The notes beneath the pieces are model-generated. The model was not told the origin of the DNA, did not search any database, and saw only the letters and a program-made list of their open reading frames with translations. A stretch of 64,000 nt of DNA from Asticcacaulis sp. YBE204. GTDB lineage: Bacteria; Pseudomonadota; Alphaproteobacteria; Caulobacterales; Caulobacteraceae. The stretch is taken from NCBI RefSeq assembly GCF_000495855.1, contig NZ_AWGF01000005.1, forward strand, positions 186,001 through 250,000. The letters are read 5' to 3'. Shown piece after piece: positions 8,592-16,419 of the stretch. Every line of letters begins with the position of its first letter. Positions within the stretch are counted from its first letter, which is position 1. Position numbers and translations under genes: made by a program.

Positions 8592-9335
8592 ATGAGGTTC
8601 GGAGCGATGCGGCTCTGTGTGGCGCTATGGGCGCTGAGTGTAGTCAGTGCGGCTGCGAGCGAGCTACCGGAAATGGTTGCTGTGCCTGGCGGTACATTCG
8701 AAATGGGGTCCGAAAAGGGAGAGCCGGGCCGCGAAGGTGATGAAGCGCCACGGCGTCGGGTAACAATTCGACCGTTTTACGTTTCCAAGTACGAGATCAC
8801 CGAAGCGCAGTGGGGCGCCTGTGTCGCAGCGCAGGTCTGTAAGCCCTTGCGTCAAAGTCAGGGGCCCGACTATCCCGTCTGGGACCTGCGCTGGAAGGAG
8901 GCTGAAGCCTATATCAACTGGCTGTCGGTAAAAACGGCGCAGACCTATCGCTTTCTCAGTGAGGCGGAGTGGGAATACGCGGCGCGCGCCGGGGCTAAAG
9001 GTCTATATGCGACCGGTGACACGATCACCAAAAGTGACGCCAATTATGCCGCGTCCGGATACGGGGGTGTGCGCCCGGTCGGGCAGTACAAACCTAACGC
9101 GTACGGGCTTTACGACATGCATGGCAATGCCTGGGAATGGGTGGCCGACTGCTATCGGGAGTCCGGATATTATCAGGCCCCATCGGACGGTAGCGCAGTG
9201 ACGGGCGAGTGCCAGATGCACGTTTTACGTGGGGGCGCCTACGATACGCGGCCGGAACAACTACGCATGGCGTACCGTTATCGTGCGCAATTCGGTGGTG
9301 CCGGTGTCGGCCTTCGCGTTGCCAGAGAGCCATAA
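8592..9335 (+). CDS. Secreted SUMF1/FGE-fold protein without the catalytic cysteines
   Basis: The ATG at 8592 follows a GAGGAA ribosome site. In-frame ATGs at 8532 and 8577 lie in the operator or leave no ribosome site. The 247-residue protein has a signal peptide (cleavage near 'VSAAAS'). Its SUMF1 (formylglycine-generating-enzyme-like) domain shows 'MVAVPGGTFEMGSE', 'VSKYEITEAQWGAC', 'FLSEAEWEYAAR' and 'GLYDMHGNAWEWVAD'. In true FGEs the C-terminal block carries two active-site cysteines; here it reads 'LRGGAYDTRPEQLRMAYRYR' with none. Sulfatase activation is therefore unlikely, and no sulfatase is present nearby. A sugar- or protein-binding role, or an unknown hydrolytic role beside the glycosidases, is more probable. 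It is first gene of a five-gene operon. Confidence 0.85.
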   Translation: MRFGAMRLCVALWALSVVSAAASELPEMVAVPGGTFEMGSEKGEPGREGDEAPRRRVTIRPFYVSKYEITEAQWGACVAAQVCKPLRQSQGPDYPVWDLRWKEAEAYINWLSVKTAQTYRFLSEAEWEYAARAGAKGLYATGDTITKSDANYAASGYGGVRPVGQYKPNAYGLYDMHGNAWEWVADCYRESGYYQAPSDGSAVTGECQMHVLRGGAYDTRPEQLRMAYRYRAQFGGAGVGLRVAREP

Positions 9336-9347
9336 GGAAACATCGAC

Positions 9348-10421
9348 ATGAAAGCTTTCTGGGTTTCGCTCGCGCTAATAGTGGCGCCAATAACCGTCGC
9401 CGTGGCCGCTGAAACAGCGATCCGGCCGGGGGCGATCTGGCCGGACGACAAGGGTGTTCATATCAATGCGCATGGCGGCGGCGTGTTGTTGCATGACGGC
9501 GTCTATTACTGGTTCGGCGAACACAAGATCGGCGGGGATGCCGGCAATCGGGCGCATATCGGGGTGCATGTCTACAGTTCGCGCCATCTGACAAACTGGA
9601 AAGATGAAGGTATCGCCCTTTCGGTCGTTGATGATCCGATGAGTGATATTGTCAAAGGTTCGGTGATTGAGCGGCCAAAGGTCATCTATAACAAAAAGAC
9701 CAGGAAGTTCGTGATGTGGTTCCATCTCGAACTGAAGGGTCTGGGCTATAAATCTGCCCGGGCCGGTGTCGCTGTGGCCGATAAGGTCACCGGACCCTAC
9801 GTCTATCAGGGTTCGTTCAGGCCCAATGCGGGCGTGTGGCCCGTCAACTTGTCCGAGGCCGACAAAGATCCGGCCAAAACCGTGGTCGCCCGCGATTTTG
9901 AGACCGGGCAGATGGCGCGCGATATGACGCTGTTCGTCGATGACGACGGTAAGGCCTACCATCTCTATGCGTCCGAAGAAAACCACACGATGCATATCTC
10001 GCAACTGAGCGAAGACTATCTGCGCCCGGCGGGAAAATACGCCCGAATGATGCCGATGGGCGATGACGAAGCCCCGGCGATCTTCAAGCGCAATGGCAGG
10101 TATTATCTCCTCACATCCGGGCTGACGGGCTGGGCACCCAATCCGGCCAAGTCTTATGTTGCCGATCACATTTTTGGTCCCTGGAAAGCCTTGGGCAACC
10201 CTGTGCGCGGCACGCCCGAGCAAGCGGCCGTCACCTTCGGCGGGCAGTCGACCTTCGTACTGCCGTATAGGGGCCGTTTCATCTTCATGGGCGACATCTG
10301 GCGACCGAAGGACGCCATCGACGGGCGCTATTTTTGGCTGCCGATTGAATGGGAAAATGAAAAACCGGTGATCCGCTGGCGCGATCAGTGGACACTGAAA
10401 GATCTGGAGGGACTGAAATGA
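9348..10421 (+). CDS. Secreted GH43 five-bladed beta-propeller glycosidase (exo-beta-1,3-galactanase-like subfamily)
   Basis: This is a 357-residue protein with a signal peptide (cleavage after about residue 20) and AAGGAAA before the ATG, 12 nt after the previous stop. 'INAHGGGVLLHDGVYYWFGEH', 'VYSSRHLTNWKDEG' and 'ERPKVIYNKKTRKFVMW' are typical of the GH43 branch that includes exo-beta-1,3-galactanases (subfamily 24) and subfamily 34 enzymes. The AHGGG start replaces the usual DPD catalytic-base motif, as in that branch. It probably removes galactose, galactofuranose or arabinose units in the periplasm. Its stop overlaps the start of the GH97 gene (ATGA), so the two are translationally coupled. 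The subfamily is assigned from motif memory and not by alignment. Confidence 0.8.
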   Translation: MKAFWVSLALIVAPITVAVAAETAIRPGAIWPDDKGVHINAHGGGVLLHDGVYYWFGEHKIGGDAGNRAHIGVHVYSSRHLTNWKDEGIALSVVDDPMSDIVKGSVIERPKVIYNKKTRKFVMWFHLELKGLGYKSARAGVAVADKVTGPYVYQGSFRPNAGVWPVNLSEADKDPAKTVVARDFETGQMARDMTLFVDDDGKAYHLYASEENHTMHISQLSEDYLRPAGKYARMMPMGDDEAPAIFKRNGRYYLLTSGLTGWAPNPAKSYVADHIFGPWKALGNPVRGTPEQAAVTFGGQSTFVLPYRGRFIFMGDIWRPKDAIDGRYFWLPIEWENEKPVIRWRDQWTLKDLEGLK

Positions 10422-12376
10422 CACCGAGCCGACGCGATATTGTTGCCTTGACCGCGGCGGGAGCCGCTACGGCCAGCGCCTCTACGGCTCTGTCCGCTAC
10501 CGCAAAATCGAAGGCCGCCGCCGTCTACGTGATCGTTTCGCCGGATAAGCGCCTGAAGGTGACGCTGGATGCGTCAGGTGCGATCCCTAAGTGGAGCGCT
10601 ACCTATGACGGTAAGGTGGTGCAGCTGCCGTCGTCTGTCGGCCTGTGGCTTGCCGAGGGGCGTCTGCTGGGGGAGGGCGCAAAAGGTCTTGGCGCAACGA
10701 CGAAGGTCTATACCGGGTCATGGACGCCGGTGTTCGGACAGTCGTCGAACTACGATGAGGCGTCTCAGGAACTGACGGCGCATTTCGAAGATGTAAAATC
10801 CGGCATACGCTTCGACATCATCCTGCGGGTGTTCAACGGTGCCGCGGCCTTGCGCTATGTGTTTGTAAGTGCGCCGAAAACCAAGACGCTGAAGCTGATG
10901 GGAGAGCGCACGCAATATCGCTTTCCCGACACGGCAAGGCTTTATACCAGCCGTGATGAAGGTGACATTCACGTCTCGTCTCAGGACAAGGTCGCGCCGC
11001 TGGAACACCCCGATCTGACGATCTCGTCGGACAAGGTGCCCTTTGCCGACTTTCCGGTGACGGTTGATGTAGGGAATGGAACCTACGCTTTTCTCGCCGA
11101 GTCCGATCGTCTGCACTATCCGCGGGGGACCGTGCGCTCTCACGACAAGGGGGGGCTTGTCACCTACCTTATGCGCTATCCCGGGCGCGCCACCGGATGG
11201 GGCGGCGAGGACGAAACACCTGAAGAAGCCGAGTTCACGATTGATGCCGGTCAGAAAACGCCATGGCGTGTTCTGCTGGTCGCTGATAGCGCCAAAGGGC
11301 TTATCGAGCGTCACCCTATCGTGCCTACGCTGGCAACGCCGAACCAGCTTGGCGACGTTTCTTGGGTGAAGCCCGGCACGGCCTTCCGCATTATGAAGCC
11401 TTACGGAACCGACGCCTCGCTTAAGGCGGTCGACTTCGCCGAACAACACCGGATCAGATATGTCCTGTTCGACGCGCACTGGTACGGCGACGGGACGGAT
11501 GCGTCCGAGCCAACGGTGCCGATCAAGGTCCTCGATCTTCAGCGCGTCATCGATTACGCCAAAACGAGAAACATCGGTGTTCTTCTCTATATTGACCGCG
11601 TGGCGGTGACCCGCGCGCTTGATGACATGTGCAAGCTCTATCAAAAATGGGGCGTGGCGGGCGTCAAGCTGGGCTTCATGTGGGAGGGGCGTCAGTCCGA
11701 CGTCGACTTCATTTACAAGGTCGTCAAGGCTTTTGGTGAGCATGGCATGGTTGTCAATCTGCACGACAACCTGCGTCCGGCCGGTCTGGAGCGAACCCTG
11801 CCTAACTACCTGACGCTGGAAGGCGTCAAGGGCAATGAACAGTTTCCGGCGGCGCGCCACCACGTCAATCTCGCCTATACGCGCCCCATCGCCGGACCCA
11901 TCGACTACACCATCTGCTACGCACAGGAGCGTAACCAGACGACCAATGCGCATCAGCTTGCTCTGGCCGTGACCTGCTATAGCCCGCTGACCGTCGTCTA
12001 CTGGTACGACAAGCCGGAGAAATATGCCGATAAGCCGTGGCCCGAGTTGAAGTGGTTCGATGATTGCCCGACAACCTGGGATGACACGAAGGCTATTGCC
12101 GGGGAGTTGGGCGAATATGTGATTATTGCCCGGCGTAAGGGCAGCGACTGGTATCTGGGCGCGATCACCAACGAAATGGAGCGTCGGCTGGAACTGGACC
12201 TGTCGTTCCTTGGGCAGGGAAACTGGACAGCCACGCGCTATATGGATGGCAATCTCAGCCGTCCGGCGAACAAGACGCCGGTCAAGATCGAAAAAGTAGC
12301 TGTCACCCCGGCATCACGGCTTAAGCTGCAATTAAACGCGGCAGGCGGCCAGGCCATTCGCTTCACTAAGGCGTAA
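10418..12376 (+). CDS. GH97 family glycosidase with a twin-arginine-type signal
   Basis: The ATG at 10418 overlaps the previous stop and follows GGAGGG. The 652-residue protein begins with 'SRRDIVALTAAGAA', a twin-arginine-like export signal. The N-terminal beta-sandwich 'SPDKRLKVTLDASGAIPKWSATYDGK' and the (beta/alpha)8 blocks 'KWGVAGVKLGFMWEG' and 'LERTLPNYLTLEGVKGNEQF' are characteristic of GH97 (SusB-like alpha-glucosidases and alpha-galactosidases). Where retaining alpha-galactosidases have an Asp nucleophile after 'VK', this protein has Gly419, which I recall as the state in inverting members. E468 and E474 lie in the conserved downstream block. It likely removes an alpha-linked terminal sugar from imported oligosaccharide in the periplasm. 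Confidence 0.85.
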   Translation: MTPSRRDIVALTAAGAATASASTALSATAKSKAAAVYVIVSPDKRLKVTLDASGAIPKWSATYDGKVVQLPSSVGLWLAEGRLLGEGAKGLGATTKVYTGSWTPVFGQSSNYDEASQELTAHFEDVKSGIRFDIILRVFNGAAALRYVFVSAPKTKTLKLMGERTQYRFPDTARLYTSRDEGDIHVSSQDKVAPLEHPDLTISSDKVPFADFPVTVDVGNGTYAFLAESDRLHYPRGTVRSHDKGGLVTYLMRYPGRATGWGGEDETPEEAEFTIDAGQKTPWRVLLVADSAKGLIERHPIVPTLATPNQLGDVSWVKPGTAFRIMKPYGTDASLKAVDFAEQHRIRYVLFDAHWYGDGTDASEPTVPIKVLDLQRVIDYAKTRNIGVLLYIDRVAVTRALDDMCKLYQKWGVAGVKLGFMWEGRQSDVDFIYKVVKAFGEHGMVVNLHDNLRPAGLERTLPNYLTLEGVKGNEQFPAARHHVNLAYTRPIAGPIDYTICYAQERNQTTNAHQLALAVTCYSPLTVVYWYDKPEKYADKPWPELKWFDDCPTTWDDTKAIAGELGEYVIIARRKGSDWYLGAITNEMERRLELDLSFLGQGNWTATRYMDGNLSRPANKTPVKIEKVAVTPASRLKLQLNAAGGQAIRFTKA

Positions 12377-12389
12377 GCAGGTTTTTTAA

Positions 12390-14150
12390 ATGTCTATGAA
12401 ACCCTATATCGTCGCTTTGACAGTTGGATTACTGGCACCATGGGTTGCCGCCGCGGCCGAACCGCCCCTGGTCAAGCCGGATACGCAGATGTCGGCGGGT
12501 ATCTGGACCCCGGATCAGGGCGACGGCACCTATATCAACCCGGTGCTTCAGGGGGATTATTCTGATCCGGATGTCGTGCGGGTGGGCGATGACTATTATC
12601 TGACGGCGTCCAGTTTCACCAACGTGCCGGGCTTGCCGATCCTGCATTCAAAAGATCTGGTGAACTGGACGCTCATCGGTCATGCGCTTGAACGCAATGT
12701 TCCGGACGCGCATCACGCGGTGTCGCGACGCGGGGGTGGTGTATGGGCGCCTGCCATCCGCCATCACGATGGCAAGTTCATGATCTACTATCCCGATCCG
12801 GATTTCGGGATATTCCTCGTCACGGCCACTGATCCCAAAGGGCCGTGGACCAGGCCAGTGATGGTCGATAACACAAAAGGCGCCATCGATCCGGCGCCGT
12901 TCTGGGATGAGGATGGTCAGGGGTATCTGGCGCTGGCCTTTGCTGGGTCACGTGCGGGTTTTAGCAACGTCATCCTTGTTAAGAAACTGACGGACGACGG
13001 AACGAAAACGGTCGATCAGGGCGTACGGGTCATCGAAGCCGACAATCTTCCCAAGGTTAAAACCTCTCAGGGGCTGATGCCGTGGTTCACGACGGAAGGC
13101 CCAAAGCTCTATAAACGTGATGGCTGGTACTACATCTTTGCCCCGGCCGGTTCCGTCAAAGGTGGATGGCAGGGCGTATTCCGATCGAAGTCGATCTATG
13201 GTCCCTATGAAGGGCGTAGTGTGATCGACCAAGGGGCGACTGACATCAACGGACCGCATCAGGGGGCCTGGGTGGACACGCCGACCCAAAACGGAAAGCC
13301 GGGCGAGGACTGGTTCCTCCACTTTCAGGATACGGATTCATATGGTCGCCGTGTCATGTTGCAACCGATGTCGTGGGGTAAGGATGGCTGGCCGATTATC
13401 GGTGAACGTCAAAAGGGTCAGACCTTTGGTCAGCCCGTATGGCGGCATAAAAAACCGGGGGTGACGCCTCAGCCGGTCAGCGCGCCAGTGGTCGAGGACG
13501 ACTTTACCCATGGCTATCATCAGGGCTGGCAATGGAGTGCCAATCCTGCGGAAGACTGGGTGGATCGGTCGGTAGCGGGTAAGCTGCGACTCAAATCGGT
13601 GTCTTCTTCGGTCAATTTGTGGGAAGCGGGCAACCTGCTGACGCAAAAGCTGCCGGGCATGAGGTTCAGTGCTACGACACAGCTCAGCCTGACGCCCAAT
13701 CTGGCGGGCGAGCGGGCAGGGCTATTGGTGCTGGGTTATGATTACGGCTGGATCGGGCTTGAGAGCACGAGCGATGGCATCAGGCTGGTTCAGGTTACCC
13801 GGCCGCGCGCCAATATCGGTGGCGCTGAAACGGTGCTTACGGTACCGGTTAAGGTGACGGGCCCGGTATGGGTGCGGGCGCAATTTGCCCCGATGACCGT
13901 CGCTGATCCTGCGCCGAATTTTCCGAATTACTGGCCATCGATGCTACGCTCGACCCATGCCCGGGTGACGTTCAGTTACAGCCTGGATGGTGTGAGCTTC
14001 ACACCCGTCGGAACAGGCTTTATGACGCAGCCTGGTAGGTGGGTAGGCACGCAGATCGGCGTATTTGCTCAGGCGGCATCGGGGACACCGGCTTTTGCCG
14101 CGACACGGGTGGGCTATGCCGAATTTGACGCCTTTGAAATCGGGCAATGA
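12390..14150 (+). CDS. Secreted GH43 beta-xylosidase/alpha-arabinofuranosidase-like enzyme with C-terminal beta-sandwich
   Basis: This 586-residue protein has a signal peptide (cleavage near residue 23). The five-bladed propeller shows all three GH43 catalytic carboxylates: D59 in 'YSDPDVVRVGDDYY', the pKa-modulating Asp in 'GAIDPAPFWDEDGQGYL', and the acid Glu in 'TEGPKLYKRDGWYYI'. The last 200 residues ('VVEDDFTHGYHQGWQWSANP' onward) form the extra beta-sandwich found in the subfamily 10-12 type. Expected activity is exo-release of xylose or arabinofuranose in the periplasm. It follows the GH97 gene by 13 nt. A second in-frame ATG six bases downstream (12396) could be the true start. Confidence 0.88.
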   Translation: MSMKPYIVALTVGLLAPWVAAAAEPPLVKPDTQMSAGIWTPDQGDGTYINPVLQGDYSDPDVVRVGDDYYLTASSFTNVPGLPILHSKDLVNWTLIGHALERNVPDAHHAVSRRGGGVWAPAIRHHDGKFMIYYPDPDFGIFLVTATDPKGPWTRPVMVDNTKGAIDPAPFWDEDGQGYLALAFAGSRAGFSNVILVKKLTDDGTKTVDQGVRVIEADNLPKVKTSQGLMPWFTTEGPKLYKRDGWYYIFAPAGSVKGGWQGVFRSKSIYGPYEGRSVIDQGATDINGPHQGAWVDTPTQNGKPGEDWFLHFQDTDSYGRRVMLQPMSWGKDGWPIIGERQKGQTFGQPVWRHKKPGVTPQPVSAPVVEDDFTHGYHQGWQWSANPAEDWVDRSVAGKLRLKSVSSSVNLWEAGNLLTQKLPGMRFSATTQLSLTPNLAGERAGLLVLGYDYGWIGLESTSDGIRLVQVTRPRANIGGAETVLTVPVKVTGPVWVRAQFAPMTVADPAPNFPNYWPSMLRSTHARVTFSYSLDGVSFTPVGTGFMTQPGRWVGTQIGVFAQAASGTPAFAATRVGYAEFDAFEIGQ

Positions 14151-14216
14151 TCGGGTTGCCACTGGTGCAAATACCTGTTCTAATTCTGCAAATGGCTGAA
14201 TCGCGTAGGCAATACT

Positions 14217-15278
14217 ATGAAACAACGACGCGAGAGCGATAACACTTCGTCCGTGACGATACATGAGGTAGCAAAACACGCTGGCGTTTCGTCAATGACG
14301 GTGTCCCGCGTGATCAATAAGAATGTGCCCGTTCGTGAGAAGTTGCGTACCAAGGTGCTGGAATCGATCAAGGCGCTGAACTACATACCCAATATCGCCG
14401 CGCGGTCCACGCGCTCGGGCGATTCCGGAATTCGGATCGGGATACTGTATTCGCACCCCTCGGCTTCCTATCTGAATGAAATTATGCTCGGCGGTCTTGA
14501 GCAGGCCTCCAAACTCGGGACGCAGGTGCTTCTGGAAAAATGTGGGGGGCTTCAATCGCAGAAGACCGCAGTGAGCCGTCTGGTTGAAGCTGGCGTCGAT
14601 GGCGTCATTCTGCCGCCTCCGTTGTGCGATTCAGCGCCGACGGTTCAGATGCTGACGCGCGAGGGGATTCCGGTTCTGGCGCTGGCGACGGCGCGACCGC
14701 TGCCGATGGTCTCGGCGGTGCGCATCGACGATTTTGAGGGGGCGCTTGCCCTGACCCGGCACCTGACCAAGCTTGGCCACAAACGCATTGGCTTCATCAA
14801 AGGCGATCCTTCGCACACCCCCACCGAAGTACGGTATGAAGGGTTTTTGCAGGGGCTCGATGAAGCTGATCTGCCGTTGCTGGATGACCTGGTGGTTCAG
14901 GGTATGTTTACCTACAAGTCCGGCCTGGAAGCCGGGCGAAAATTACTGGATCGCGAGGACCGTCCGACCGCGATTTTCGCCTCGAACGATGACATGGCGG
15001 CGGGGGTCATGGCGGTGGCGCATGGTATGGGTATCCATATTCCGGAGCAGCTCAGCATTTGCGGCTTCGATGATACGCCGGTTGCCTCGACCATCTGGCC
15101 GCAACTGACGACCGTCCATCAGCCGATCGTCGCTATGGGGAAAAGCGCCATCGCGACGATCGTCGAGAAAATCAAAGAGGCGCGAACGTCAGGTCAGATG
15201 GGTAAGCCTAAGCGTCAGTTGATGAAGTTCACCCTGATGGACCGGGAATCGACGGGACCGGCGCCGCATCGTGACTAA
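14217..15278 (+). CDS. LacI-family transcriptional repressor, proposed regulator of the locus
   Basis: This 353-residue protein has an N-terminal LacI helix-turn-helix at about residues 14-35 ('TIHEVAKHAGVSSMTVSRVIN'), the hinge 'LNYIPNIAARS', and a periplasmic-binding-protein-like sugar-sensing domain ('SNDDMAAGVMAVAHGMGI', 'ICGFDDTPVAS'). It starts 66 nt after the GH43 stop with no operator palindrome in between, so it is probably the last gene of the 8592-15278 operon. The 11 palindromes TGATATCGATATCA and variants in the first 24.5 kb have the central CG expected of LacI operators. This is the only regulator of that family in the window. The inducer is presumably a sugar released from the polysaccharide. 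Binding is inferred. Confidence 0.92.
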   Translation: MKQRRESDNTSSVTIHEVAKHAGVSSMTVSRVINKNVPVREKLRTKVLESIKALNYIPNIAARSTRSGDSGIRIGILYSHPSASYLNEIMLGGLEQASKLGTQVLLEKCGGLQSQKTAVSRLVEAGVDGVILPPPLCDSAPTVQMLTREGIPVLALATARPLPMVSAVRIDDFEGALALTRHLTKLGHKRIGFIKGDPSHTPTEVRYEGFLQGLDEADLPLLDDLVVQGMFTYKSGLEAGRKLLDREDRPTAIFASNDDMAAGVMAVAHGMGIHIPEQLSICGFDDTPVASTIWPQLTTVHQPIVAMGKSAIATIVEKIKEARTSGQMGKPKRQLMKFTLMDRESTGPAPHRD

Positions 15279-15346
15279 GGCCAATCGCTAATAGTTCGTG
15301 ACGTGTGCGCGGTATCAAATGTCGATAGAGGCATGTCATATATTCC

Positions 15347-15360
15347 TGATATCGATAACA
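15347..15360. promoter_or_regulatory. LacI-type operator variant upstream of the esterase/isomerase operon
   Basis: TGATATCGATAACA matches 13 of 14 core positions and is identical to the site at 4701. It lies 131 bp upstream (centre to centre) of the perfect core at 15478. Confidence 0.72.
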
Positions 15361-15477
15361 TAAATAGATGGCATTGATAATCTGAGATTCTTTTCTGTTA
15401 ATCAATGCCTTGATTAAGGCTTGGGTGGGGTCCGTGTTATGCGGCGCCCTCATCTGTAATGCCTTGAGGCTTGATCA

Positions 15478-15491
15478 TGATATCGATATCA
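15478..15491. promoter_or_regulatory. LacI-type operator of the esterase and AGE-PGI operon
   Basis: TGATATCGATATCA is the exact core, about 70 bp before the proposed GTG start. A possible promoter overlaps it: TTGATC, 17 bp, TATTGT. That would put the operator between the -35 and -10 boxes. Confidence 0.8.
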
Positions 15492-15560
15492 GATATTGTG
15501 CCGTCATTGATTTGAAGCGCCCACTTAAGGGTGCCGGCTGTGACGCAAGGGAAGAGCATA

Positions 15561-16400
15561 GTGACAATCACCACGCTGACGCCAGTGGGCGCGCCGCCGA
15601 CGCCTGACGAGCTTATTGAACTGAGTGAGGGCGCGCCAAACGTACTTGAAGGGCACTGGCCTGACCGCAGATTTCACGCCGTAAATCGCCTTGAACTGCA
15701 CATTTATAAAGCCTGTGGTGAGGCGAGGGCGCGTGCTTTGGTATATCCCGGCGGCGGTTATCTGGACCTTGTCCATGACAAGGAGGGCATCGAGGTTGCC
15801 CAATGGCTGGCGGGTCTTGGTATTGACGCCTATGTGATCACGCATCGTCTTCCGGGCACCACTGATGCGCGCTCGGGGAATATCCATCCCCATGATATCG
15901 CCTTGCAGGATGGTCTTACCTGCCTTGACTATCTAAGCGCCCTGCCTTCATTGCCGCTTTTCCATTTCGGTCTGTCGTCCGGCGGTCATCTGGCCGGCGT
16001 TATGGCGTGCCAAAATCATTCGATAAGGCCTGCCGGTCTTTTGATGGGTTATGCACCTATCAACGCCAATCACCGGAAATATAAGGCGCCGGCGGGTAAG
16101 CCTGACTATCCGCCTGTTCAGAAACAAGATTTCTATGACGCCTGGCCTATCGGGATCGCTGGCGAGGGCCACGGGGTACCGAAGGTGCCGGCATTTCTCG
16201 TCTATGCTTTGCACGACCAGCCTGTTCCCATCGACCACGCCCTGAACTTCGTGAAGGCCATCCACTCGGTGGGCGGCGATGTCGAATTTCATCTCTTCCC
16301 GCAAGCTCCCCACGGCTTCGCTTTGCGCGATCTTGATGGAACGCACGATCAGTGGCCGGAATTAGCGACGCGCTGGTTCGATCGCATTATCAACGCTTAG
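15561..16400 (+). CDS. Alpha/beta-hydrolase, probable carbohydrate esterase
   Basis: The GTG at 15561 is preceded by AAGGGAAGAG. Another GTG at 15531 is in frame but poorly spaced. The 279-residue product is an alpha/beta-hydrolase of the acetyl-esterase/BD-FAE type. It has an oxyanion segment 'YPGGGYLDL', nucleophile S139 in 'GLSSGGH', an Asp in 'HDQPVP' and a His in 'APHGFAL'. No signal peptide is seen with either start, so it probably acts in the cytoplasm on deacylation of imported sugars. It is followed after 19 nt by the AGE-PGI fusion gene and shares its operators. An acetyl or other ester group on the target polysaccharide is implied but not shown. Confidence 0.8.
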   Translation: MTITTLTPVGAPPTPDELIELSEGAPNVLEGHWPDRRFHAVNRLELHIYKACGEARARALVYPGGGYLDLVHDKEGIEVAQWLAGLGIDAYVITHRLPGTTDARSGNIHPHDIALQDGLTCLDYLSALPSLPLFHFGLSSGGHLAGVMACQNHSIRPAGLLMGYAPINANHRKYKAPAGKPDYPPVQKQDFYDAWPIGIAGEGHGVPKVPAFLVYALHDQPVPIDHALNFVKAIHSVGGDVEFHLFPQAPHGFALRDLDGTHDQWPELATRWFDRIINA

Positions 16401-16419
16401 ATTTATTTCAGGATTTAGG

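Noticed and set aside
8592-9335. Annotation as a formylglycine-generating enzyme
   Set aside because: The catalytic Cys pair is absent and no sulfatase is present nearby, so only the fold is claimed.
9375-10424. A 349-codon open frame on the minus strand
   Set aside because: It is fully antisense to the GH43 gene, which has a signal peptide, ribosome site and family motifs. The antisense product has no recognisable domain.
10718-11953. A 411-codon open frame on the minus strand
   Set aside because: It is antisense to the GH97 gene and its translation is Arg/Gly/His-rich without domains, as expected from GC-rich shadow frames.
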